Below, one piece after another: positions 29,515-37,572 of a stretch of DNA of 64,000 nucleotides. The number at the start of each line of letters is the position of its first letter. Within the stretch, counting starts at the first letter, position 1. This stretch comes from JBBSJZ01 sp041751935 (GTDB taxonomy: Bacteria > Planctomycetota > Planctomycetia > Pirellulales > Pirellulaceae). Made by a program: the position numbers and the translations under genes. The stretch is from contig JBGSIA010000080.1 in NCBI GenBank assembly GCA_041751935.1, positions 169,669 to 233,668 of the forward strand, given 5' to 3'. The notes beneath the pieces are model-generated. The model ran no database searches, was not told the origin of the DNA, and saw only the letters and a program-made list of their open reading frames with translations.

Positions 29515-30897
29515 TTAGTAATCGATTTCCGCGTCACGGTCGTCGCGGTTGTTCTCTTCGCGTAATTGCCGCATCGTTTCGATGATTGCTTCAGCTTCCA
29601 GTCGAATCGCCTGCTTGGGTTGTCGCTGGGACAACGCGTCCAAGCTCTCCTTTTGAAGCTGATCTATTTTCGTCCAATCCAACGACCACTGCTTCGTTGT
29701 CGCAGCTTGGCGCAGTGCTTCAACAGTGCCCGACATTTTTTGATGCAACTCCTTGGTTGCAGCCGCACTATACCGACGATAAGGTCCATTTCCACCAGCG
29801 AACGAAGATGTCGAATCACGAGAGTTTTTCCGCGTAAACTCTCGATGCTGATACACCGCAACACCTGCGCTGACCACACCGCACAGTAGTGATACCACCA
29901 TCTTTCCCCACCAGCCTCCCGAGTCCGCCGGTGTCACGAGCATTGCCGTTGCAGCCATCGCGGTTGCCATTAAGAAACAAAGCGCAACCAAACACAACAA
30001 CACCGGCGAAACCTTTTCATGCAAGCGAGGTTCGTTGCGTACGATTTTGGCAATAAAATGTTGGTCATCTTCGATGCGAACAATGATTACAGTCGTATTG
30101 TCTGGACCACCGCGCAGGTTCGCCAAATCGACTAACACTCGGACTGCGAGAGCGGCGGGCATGCAATCAACTATGGCACCGATCTCGTGATCCTCAACTT
30201 GGCCGGTCAATCCATCACTACAGAGCAAAAACGTATCGCCAACGTGAACTGGAAACGGCCCTTCAACGTCGATTGCAACTTCAGCGTTCGGCCCCAGCGA
30301 GCGAGTAATCACGTTTTTGGGAATTGAATGCCGTAGCGGACTATTAGCGAGTACCTGTCCGCTTGCTTCCATTTCCCAAACCAGGGAATGATCAAACGTT
30401 AGTTGCTCAAACGATGCACCCCGCAGGCGGTAAACTCGGGAATCTCCCACATGGGCAACGACAGCACCCTCTGGAGTGAGCGCTAATGAGCTGGCGGTCG
30501 TCCCCATGTTGTGAAATTCGGGATTTTGCTGGCCACGACGATGAATCTCGGTATTCGCTTCATCAACCGATTCTCGCAACGCCTCGGAAACGCTAGACGA
30601 ATTTGACCTATAGTAGTGAAGCGAAATTCGCTCCGTGGCCATGCGACTGGCCAATTCGCCTGCAGCGTGAGCCCCCATTCCGTCAGCGACAACGAACAAA
30701 TGTCCACGCGAGCGAAATCGTTCAATTGTTTTCGCCGGCAAACAAGCCAGCGAATCTTGATTGTTCGCGCGACGCATCCCGACGTCCGTCAGGTCGGCAT
30801 AATCGATTCCAGGATTCCAGGCTTCGGACACCGACTGAAGACTCTTGAAGAAGGTTACGGCGTTTGGGAAGGCCGATATTGTATTTGTCGGTGGCAT
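29515..30897 (-). CDS. PP2C-family Ser/Thr protein phosphatase with membrane segments
   Basis: This protein dephosphorylates Ser/Thr-phosphorylated proteins using two metal ions. The catalytic domain (about 35-270) shows all the metal motifs: DVGMRRANNQD, VADGMGAHAAG, GDSRVYRLR, LLCSDGLTG and GGPDNTT. Two hydrophobic segments follow (about 285-310 and 315-335), then a charged helical tail to residue 460. The ATG at 30895-30897 is used; a TTG one codon earlier also opens the frame. It lies downstream of the kinase-tubulin gene on the same strand (about 160 bp gap) and is its natural antagonist. Confidence 0.92.
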   Translation of the reverse strand: MPPTNTISAFPNAVTFFKSLQSVSEAWNPGIDYADLTDVGMRRANNQDSLACLPAKTIERFRSRGHLFVVADGMGAHAAGELASRMATERISLHYYRSNSSSVSEALRESVDEANTEIHRRGQQNPEFHNMGTTASSLALTPEGAVVAHVGDSRVYRLRGASFEQLTFDHSLVWEMEASGQVLANSPLRHSIPKNVITRSLGPNAEVAIDVEGPFPVHVGDTFLLCSDGLTGQVEDHEIGAIVDCMPAALAVRVLVDLANLRGGPDNTTVIIVRIEDDQHFIAKIVRNEPRLHEKVSPVLLCLVALCFLMATAMAATAMLVTPADSGGWWGKMVVSLLCGVVSAGVAVYQHREFTRKNSRDSTSSFAGGNGPYRRYSAAATKELHQKMSGTVEALRQAATTKQWSLDWTKIDQLQKESLDALSQRQPKQAIRLEAEAIIETMRQLREENNRDDRDAEIDY

Positions 30898-31060
30898 CAA
30901 TACCTACCCCGGCAAAAAAACGATTTGCCATCGCCATAAACGCGTCTTCGGCTTGCGGATGCCGCCCTGGATTATTCCGCAGTCCAAACGTTCCGTCTGA
31001 ATCCATCGCCTTGGAGTTTGGAACTTGACGATCGGCGGCGATCTACTGCGCAGCAGATCC

Positions 31061-34000
31061 TCAAGAAAAATCAACGTCGCTTCTCGCGTGCAGACGCTGT
31101 GTGACTTGATGGCTTCCGGCGGCAACCATCGCCAGCCGTCCGATCACGTCATCCAGTTTTATTTGCTGAGCTTCGTGAACTAACATGGGCGTCATTCCGG
31201 GAATCACTGCAACGGTCAGCGCACCAGCATGAATCGCACGGATTTCTTTCTCCAGCGTCAGTCGCTCCGACTCGGAACCAGCAATCAAAATCAAACGTTG
31301 ACGCCCGCCGCATGCAAGCAAGGTTGGACGCGCCGTTGACAGGGCGACCTCCATTGGCGATTGCGGTTTCGCTTTTACTGGTCGAGTCGTCGTACTATTT
31401 CCTGCCGAAGTGATGTGAGTTGAGTGCATCTCGGTGACACTAGTCGACTGCCTATTCAATGAGCTTGTCAACGTAGCGCTAAGCGGCGACGAATCGCTGA
31501 CTTGAGCAGGTAAATGCGGCACGCTTGGCCCTTCCCCTAATGGATTGAATCCAGCAGGAGTAATCGACTCGATCGTCGCCTTGACCACTTTCGATGCGAC
31601 CTCGTTTACACCGCTCAATAAGTTTGCGGGGTTCATTGATGCTTCGGATTGAAGCACTAAGCGAACTAACCAGGGTGTGGAAACACGTTGATGCAAATGA
31701 CCAAGAGTCTGCTCCAGTCGGCTAGCGATCTCGGCTGGCAGATGATTCCAGGGATTTGAATTTGTTACCGCCTCATCCTGGTTCAATAGGTGGACGGACT
31801 GCGCCAACAAAGTCGCCACCTCTACCAACCTGCCGCTGACTTTGGAAAAACTGTCGGCGATGACCTGCAATCGATCGATGGTTGCTTTTGTCAACCATTC
31901 ATCCAACGCTTTCTCTGCGAAATCACAACTTGTGTCGATCGTGTGGAGATCTCTTGTTTGCCACGATGAGCCGCCGCAGACCGATGCCTCAACCAGTAAG
32001 TTAGCTTGCAATTTTGTTTGCTCGATCAAGAGCCGCACGGCTTCTATCGCAGACGTAATATCGATACGTCGGTCCTGCAATCGAATCGACAGCTCTTGCT
32101 GCAATGAAGCGATCTTCGACGCGACCAGGGATTCCAGATACGACTGGCCGATGGATGATTCTACCAAATTCTCGATGGTCTTTTGAATACTCACCGGGTT
32201 TCCTGCAGCTCCGGCTGGCAGCTGCTTCAGCGCGGAAAGAATTCGCGAACGACATTCAAGGGCATCAGCACCAAAGTTAGATCGAATACTCTCTCGAACA
32301 GATTCAGCTTGCAAGTTGCAACGACGCATCAATCGCTCGGCCAGTGGTACGGCGATTGGCTTCGCTTCAGCAGGCCGCCCTAGCCATCGCAAAAGGAGCA
32401 AACGAACGGTTGCGGGCGCAAGTACTTTCTCTTCGAATGCCATAGCAGCACCCAATCGCACCACACCGACACTGCGAATGGTCGGTGCCCCCAATTCCGT
32501 ACTTTGCTCATCACCGTCAGTCTTTCGCGAGGCAGCAAGCAATGCACCAGCACCTGTCGAGTTCGCCCAAATGTAATCAACGATCGTCTCAACCGTAGTT
32601 GATACGCTTTGTTGTGGCGAGCTGGCAACGATGTAAGCATTCTTAAGAGGCGTTCTTGCAGCAGGCAATCTCGGAAAACCAGCGCCGGGGTCTCCTGGAT
32701 ATCCATTACCCGGTTGCATGAAATGCCGCATTTCCAATAATGCAGCGCAAGAGTCGTGAATTCCTAAGGGGCGATTCGAATCGGGTCGCAATGACTGCAT
32801 CGACAAAACCGGAAGTACCGTCGCCTGCTCCAAGCCGGATTCGTCGAGTAGATGTCGCAACAAGTGGACAATATCGACAAACATCCCACTGGCCGTACCA
32901 CCGGAAAGTGAGCCAACCAAGTAAATCGATGGCGTACGATCACCACATACCGCAGCCAAATGTGAAATCGCATGTCGCAATGTTTGCACTACGTCGGCCG
33001 CATGATCAACCAAAGCAAGACGCCCAAGCGGACGCATTCCCTCGGTCGTTCTACTACGCGGCACATTATAAATCCAACGACGGGACATGCTTGCCAGACG
33101 CTCCGCGCCCTCGTGTCGATATTCCATCGGGGCCTTCAACGGAGTATGAATCGTTTGACAAGGTGGAACGATTCCCGATGCTTCAGACAATCCACTTGCG
33201 TAAATTGTCTCCGCGTCAGTATCTATCAGTACGCTATGCAAATCCAAGGGGCTGGCAGCGTAAAGTTTGCCCACGCGGCCACGCAAACTGTGTAAGCAAT
33301 CGGCACCGGTGCCTCCAATCGCGACCACCAACGCGTGACCCGTAATGCGAACCAAGTACTTTGAGCTATCCGCTTTGAGCTGTGGTAAATCTTGGACGAC
33401 CGCATCGTTTGACATACCGTCAAACGGAGCATTTCCGGTGACGGTATCGCCACCATGCAATTCGGCCCCACGTCCCGATACTGATGTCCGCCCACGCGGA
33501 CTTCTGAGAGCATCAACGAACTCTTTACAACTGTCGTAACGACGTTGCGGATCTTTCTCCAATGCCCTCGCGATGACAGGACGATCGCTAGGTGGTAAAG
33601 GCTCCAGATCCGGTGAACTATTCACGTGCTGTGTTGCAAGCTGGGCGATCGTCCGACCACCGAATGGACGTGTTCCGGTCAACAATTCCTGGTACATCAC
33701 TGCAAGTGAGTACTGATCGCTGTGGACGCTCGGTCGACCATCAAAAACTTCTGGCGGTGCATAAATCGGCGTCAGCCCACCGATCACGCTACAATCTTCA
33801 TCCTTTAAATCTTTCAATAAGCCAAAGTCCGCGACCTTAACGTGACCGCCAACTAACAGCAGGTTCCCTGGCTTGATATCCAAGTGTTGCAATTGGTAAC
33901 TTTGATGCAAATAATCCAACGCATCAGCGGCATCGTGCATATACGACAACATCGCGGCGCGGGGAACACCGCACGAGCCACGCTCACGGTGACGATTAAA

Positions 34001-34309
34001 AACATCTTCAAGTGATCCGTCGGCTAATTCCGTAATAATCACGAGTTGGTCGTCAACAATCTCAAAACGTTCGAGCGTCAACAGAAATGGATGATGGACA
34101 CCCTTGATCCTTTCAAGAGATCTCAATTCTCGCGTGGCGCGATGCTGCTCGGTTGCACCGAAAACGAACTTTACGGCTTTCTTCAGTCCGCCGGGTGCGT
34201 CAGCACGCCAGACTTCGCCGAAGCCACCGCGACCGATCAACTGTTCCAGCGTGTAGCCAGCAATCGGTTCGTAGCCCGCTTGAATTTTTCGTGGGTGAGT
34301 TGTGGTCAT
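31061..34309 (-). CDS. Ser/Thr protein kinase fused to tubulin/FtsZ-like domain
   Basis: Residues 20-270 form a Hanks-type kinase: glycine loop GRGGFGEV (26-33), Lys47, catalytic loop HLDIKPGN (142-149) with Leu in place of the usual Arg, DFG (161-163) and PPE in place of APE. After a linker, residues about 320-560 resemble a tubulin-like GTPase fold (Tubulin_2-like, recalled as PF13809): a VVAIGGTGADCL beta-loop-helix start (328-339), SVLIDTD (359-365) and the tubulin signature-like SLSGGTASGM (467-476). The rest to 1,082 is helical with a Ser/Thr-rich linker (about 930-990) and a short final domain. It is likely cytosolic, as no membrane segment is obvious. Upstream AAA and downstream PP2C genes share the strand. 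The kinase call is firm; the tubulin call is from motifs only. Confidence 0.85.
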   Translation of the reverse strand: MTTTHPRKIQAGYEPIAGYTLEQLIGRGGFGEVWRADAPGGLKKAVKFVFGATEQHRATRELRSLERIKGVHHPFLLTLERFEIVDDQLVIITELADGSLEDVFNRHRERGSCGVPRAAMLSYMHDAADALDYLHQSYQLQHLDIKPGNLLLVGGHVKVADFGLLKDLKDEDCSVIGGLTPIYAPPEVFDGRPSVHSDQYSLAVMYQELLTGTRPFGGRTIAQLATQHVNSSPDLEPLPPSDRPVIARALEKDPQRRYDSCKEFVDALRSPRGRTSVSGRGAELHGGDTVTGNAPFDGMSNDAVVQDLPQLKADSSKYLVRITGHALVVAIGGTGADCLHSLRGRVGKLYAASPLDLHSVLIDTDAETIYASGLSEASGIVPPCQTIHTPLKAPMEYRHEGAERLASMSRRWIYNVPRSRTTEGMRPLGRLALVDHAADVVQTLRHAISHLAAVCGDRTPSIYLVGSLSGGTASGMFVDIVHLLRHLLDESGLEQATVLPVLSMQSLRPDSNRPLGIHDSCAALLEMRHFMQPGNGYPGDPGAGFPRLPAARTPLKNAYIVASSPQQSVSTTVETIVDYIWANSTGAGALLAASRKTDGDEQSTELGAPTIRSVGVVRLGAAMAFEEKVLAPATVRLLLLRWLGRPAEAKPIAVPLAERLMRRCNLQAESVRESIRSNFGADALECRSRILSALKQLPAGAAGNPVSIQKTIENLVESSIGQSYLESLVASKIASLQQELSIRLQDRRIDITSAIEAVRLLIEQTKLQANLLVEASVCGGSSWQTRDLHTIDTSCDFAEKALDEWLTKATIDRLQVIADSFSKVSGRLVEVATLLAQSVHLLNQDEAVTNSNPWNHLPAEIASRLEQTLGHLHQRVSTPWLVRLVLQSEASMNPANLLSGVNEVASKVVKATIESITPAGFNPLGEGPSVPHLPAQVSDSSPLSATLTSSLNRQSTSVTEMHSTHITSAGNSTTTRPVKAKPQSPMEVALSTARPTLLACGGRQRLILIAGSESERLTLEKEIRAIHAGALTVAVIPGMTPMLVHEAQQIKLDDVIGRLAMVAAGSHQVTQRLHARSDVDFS

Positions 34310-34338
34310 CGAAAGCTATGGTTTAACGATAGTGTGAA

Positions 34339-35664
34339 TTAAATTTGACCGAAATAACTACGACACGCTTGATCGAGGTACTCTGGCCGAATCACCGGAG
34401 CGATCTTGCGATATTTGCAATAATTCGCGACTTGACTCAGAACGTCACGTGGGTGGCAGCGGCGTATCGCCCGGCCCGTCCGTTCGTAGAACGCCAGTAA
34501 ATGCTCGGCAGCAGCCGGCGTGTCCGGAAAATCAAGTTGGCGGCTTACCATCTGCATGATCTTGCGGAATTCCGCTGCTGAAGGATCGTCCACGAAAACC
34601 TTGTAAGGAACTCGCCTTAGAAAAGCTTCATCCACCAGCGAGCTGGGTTCCAAATTCGTGGAGAACAAAATCAGTTGCTCAAAGGGAATCTGGATCTTTT
34701 TTCCTGTGGGAAGCGTCAAATAATCATGCCGATTCTCTAGCGGAATGATCCAGCGATTCAGCAAGGCTTCGGGGGCGATCCGCTGACGTCCAAAATCATC
34801 AATCAATAGGCAGCCGCAATTGCTTTTCATCTGCAATGGAGCTTCACATATATTCGACCGCGGGTCATGGCGAACTTCTAAATTGTCCATCACCAATTCG
34901 CCGCCAACGATCACGGTGGGTCGTTGAATTCGAACCCAACGCCGATCCCATTCCTGGACCTTAAGCAATTGCCCGTCTGCTTCGGGAATCGGCGTCGGAT
35001 GATGGTAGGCGTCGTCTTGCAGTTTGATCAAGTTACCATCGTCATAGATGGCCGCGGGAATCCAAATCTCTTGCCCCAGACAACGTGTCAAGCATTGCGC
35101 GATTGTCGTCTTGCCGTTACCTGGAGGGCCAAACAAAAACATCCCAGCGTTGGCATTGATTGCTGGCCCGATTAAATCAAGCAACTCATCTTGATAGGAA
35201 ATACTCGAAAGTGCCGCACGAAGCTCGTCGCGATCAATCGGGTCCAAACCAGCGGCTTGTGCTTCGACGCTGAGGATGTAGTCGCTTAGTGGAACCGGCG
35301 CGACTCCCACATAGCTGCATTGTTGCATGTAGCCATGTGCTCGTTTTTGCCCCGCTTCGGTGAGTGAATAGTAGTAATCGTTGAAGGATGCTGGACGGAC
35401 ATGAACCACCAATTTTCGAGTCCGGAGAGCCTCAATCATTGGCTCAATAACACGAAAGGGTAGACCGAGACGCTCCGCGACACCACGACCATGCAGTGTG
35501 CCGCCGGTCAACAGTGTCTTCATCAACAGAGATTCGATATAGCTTTCTGTTAATCCGGTTTCATGCAAATTGCCTGGCTGTGTCGGCCAGAATGTATCGT
35601 CCGTAAGCAGGCCGCCGAGCATTCCAGATTCGATGGTGTGCGTATCGCTGTTGAGCAAAGCCAT
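34339..35664 (-). CDS. AAA-family ATPase with N-terminal winged-helix region
   Basis: The 441-residue protein has an N-terminal helical region with a winged-helix-like segment (LTGGTLHGRGVAERLGLP, about 52-70), followed by a C-terminal AAA domain. Visible motifs are Walker A FGPPGNGKTT (about 185), Walker B CGCLLIDDFGR, sensor 1 ILFSTNLEP and an arginine-finger candidate in FLRRVPYKVF. It lies 29 bp upstream of the kinase-tubulin gene on the same strand, so it probably opens that operon. The AAA domain most likely remodels a protein partner or polymer; the partner is inferred, not shown. The start is the ATG at 35664 (MALLNSDTH). Confidence 0.85.
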   Translation of the reverse strand: MALLNSDTHTIESGMLGGLLTDDTFWPTQPGNLHETGLTESYIESLLMKTLLTGGTLHGRGVAERLGLPFRVIEPMIEALRTRKLVVHVRPASFNDYYYSLTEAGQKRAHGYMQQCSYVGVAPVPLSDYILSVEAQAAGLDPIDRDELRAALSSISYQDELLDLIGPAINANAGMFLFGPPGNGKTTIAQCLTRCLGQEIWIPAAIYDDGNLIKLQDDAYHHPTPIPEADGQLLKVQEWDRRWVRIQRPTVIVGGELVMDNLEVRHDPRSNICEAPLQMKSNCGCLLIDDFGRQRIAPEALLNRWIIPLENRHDYLTLPTGKKIQIPFEQLILFSTNLEPSSLVDEAFLRRVPYKVFVDDPSAAEFRKIMQMVSRQLDFPDTPAAAEHLLAFYERTGRAIRRCHPRDVLSQVANYCKYRKIAPVIRPEYLDQACRSYFGQI

Positions 35665-36012
35665 GTCGATTAACGATTGTGCGTATAGTAGGATTTATGA
35701 AGCCTAGTAAATCGTTTCCGTTCACTGGCGACCGCACAAAACTAGCTCGCGATTTGTACGCTGTTGACGTTTTGTAATCACTAAGTTTCAGAAAATAACT
35801 TCACTTTCAAGTTCGTGCTTTTTTATTTTCGCGGCGTTCTGACATGCCTCGATTCCCGACCTACGATTGCCATGAAGACCGATTCCAACGGTCGTTCGAC
35901 ACGATAAGGGGTTGGCCTCTTTTGCAATCGCATAAGCGTTTTCGCCGAAAATAGGGTTTCCCCAGGGGCTGTCCCCTACTACGAGTTGTTTCAACATAAG
36001 AATCCGATAGCT
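35665..36012. other. Divergent intergenic region between AAA and FHA-EAL genes
   Basis: This gap of about 350 bp separates the start of the AAA/kinase/phosphatase operon (minus) from the FHA-EAL gene (plus). It should contain both promoters. It is AT-rich near 35760-35830, including a TTGACG string at about 35763. I found no convincing -10 partner, palindrome or small gene. Confidence 0.4.
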
Positions 36013-37128
36013 ATGCCATCGATTGATAACGCCACACTGGAACGCCTTCGCCGAAGCAATCCTATTGCCGAGGATGTTTGGTTTCTCAGCGGCTCCACTG
36101 GCCCCGGTGATGTGGTCCAACACTTACCCGTTGATGGCGACCCATTCATTGTCGGTCGAAAATCCGGTGTTGCGTTGAAACTGCAATTCAAGACGGTCAG
36201 CGGCAATCACGCTGCGCTGTGGATCGAAGATGGAAAACTTCATCTGCGAGACTTGGCTAGCACGAACGGGACGTTCATTAATGGATCAAGAGTTGAACGG
36301 CAAATCGTGGTCGAAGATGAAGACCTGATCCATTTCGCCGAAGCTCCGTTTCGGGTTCGCAGGCAATCGGCGACAGGTTTTACTGCAGGCACGGTTGCTG
36401 AGAATGTTTGTGATCAAGCATTGGCTTTGGTTCAATTTGATCGCCTGATGAGCCAGCGTCTCGTGAAACCGCACTTCCAACCGATTGTGCGCATCGCCGA
36501 TCGAACACTCTATGCTCATGAAGTCCTTGGACGTGGTAGCGTGTTTGGTCTTGAATCTGTCGGAGCAATGTTTCAAGCAGCTGAGCAACTGAATTTGGAA
36601 GTCGAACTTAGTCGCTTGTTGCGCTGGGAAGGAATCCGCGTTGGACGTGATTTACCGGATTCACCCTCTTTGTTTGTAAATACTCATCCTCGAGAACTCG
36701 AAGATATCACGGGCCTAGTTGATTCGCTGCGGCGCGCCAGGGAACTGACCGGCAACTGCAACTTGGTTTTGGAGATCCACGAGTCGGCAGTTACCAATCC
36801 GACGATGATGCAGAGAATTCACGGCTGTCTTCGGGACCTGGAAATTGGTTTGGCCTATGACGATTTTGGATCGGGACAAGCACGATTAGCCGAGTTAATC
36901 GAAGCGCGACCCAACTATGTCAAGTTCGATATTGGTCTCATTCGAGGAATTGACAAAGCGGACGAGGACCGCTTACGGATGCTTCGCACTCTGGTCAGAA
37001 TGGTCTGCGACCTCGACATCCGATCACTCGCCGAAGGTATCGAAACAGCCGCTGAAGCTGAAGTCTGCAAAGACCTCGGATTTGAACTTGCTCAAGGATT
37101 CTTCTACGGCCGACCGAGTCCTGCCTGA
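36013..37128 (+). CDS. FHA domain-EAL domain signalling protein
   Basis: Residues 43-117 form an FHA phosphothreonine-binding domain: IVGRKSG, the S-x-x-H core SGNHAALW and the ASTNGTFING motif. Residues about 150-371 form an EAL cyclic-di-GMP phosphodiesterase domain. Its motif is EVLGRG (170-175), keeping the metal-binding Glu, and the other catalytic positions are also present: FVNTHP, VLEIHES, YDDFGSG, VKFD, AEGIET and QGFFYG. No GGDEF domain accompanies it. So the enzyme is probably active and recruited to phosphorylated partners. The ATG at 36013 starts the N-terminus; a TTG at 35986 is less likely. It is divergent from the kinase/phosphatase operon. Confidence 0.88.
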   Translation: MPSIDNATLERLRRSNPIAEDVWFLSGSTGPGDVVQHLPVDGDPFIVGRKSGVALKLQFKTVSGNHAALWIEDGKLHLRDLASTNGTFINGSRVERQIVVEDEDLIHFAEAPFRVRRQSATGFTAGTVAENVCDQALALVQFDRLMSQRLVKPHFQPIVRIADRTLYAHEVLGRGSVFGLESVGAMFQAAEQLNLEVELSRLLRWEGIRVGRDLPDSPSLFVNTHPRELEDITGLVDSLRRARELTGNCNLVLEIHESAVTNPTMMQRIHGCLRDLEIGLAYDDFGSGQARLAELIEARPNYVKFDIGLIRGIDKADEDRLRMLRTLVRMVCDLDIRSLAEGIETAAEAEVCKDLGFELAQGFFYGRPSPA

Positions 37129-37572
37129 TCCGATATGTGCCGCTCGAAAACGATTGGCGCTCAAGCGGGACTTAGTCGAAACTGAATTCCGTGACTTTCT
37201 TGGCGTCATGAATGAGCCGTCACTCGTCCGAATGGATCTAAACCATGCGGTCAGCCAAATCGTATCCGTCGCATGATCGCTGCCGTGCCTTCGATCCCCA
37301 GGGAACTCGATTTTTGTGACGGATCGGCAAAAAACAAGGATCCCAAAGCAATCGCCACCCCCTCGAAAGGCCATGAATCGCGACCAAATCGAAGGACAGG
37401 GTGCGACAGAGCCCCATTAGAGCCTAGTTCTATTTTCTAGGGTCGCATTGCGTTGCAGTTGCAATAACGATGTTACTCCAAACACAAACTGCCGCGCTTT
37501 TTGGTAAGGCCATGGGAGGGCCTGCCGAGTGCAGCACTCCTACATTTGATTTGAACAGAAGGCCAGCTAGAG
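37129..37572. other. Intergenic region before the large surface protein
   Basis: There are 444 bp with no convincing gene. A plus-strand frame continuing from an overlapping shadow ORF to 37276 lacks recognisable motifs. A small inverted repeat (CCTAG-N9-CTAGG, about 37423-37441) lies about 140 bp upstream of the surface-protein start. The promoter of that gene should be here. Confidence 0.4.

Noticed and set aside
30722..31006. Minus-strand ORF of 94 aa overlapping the start of the PP2C gene
   Set aside because: It overlaps the PP2C N-terminus in another frame. The PP2C frame holds the conserved DVGMRRANNQD motif, while this frame has none.
36917..37276. Plus-strand ORF of 119 aa extending past the FHA-EAL stop
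   Set aside because: Its first half is out of frame with the EAL domain, and its tail has no recognisable motif, so a separate gene is unlikely.
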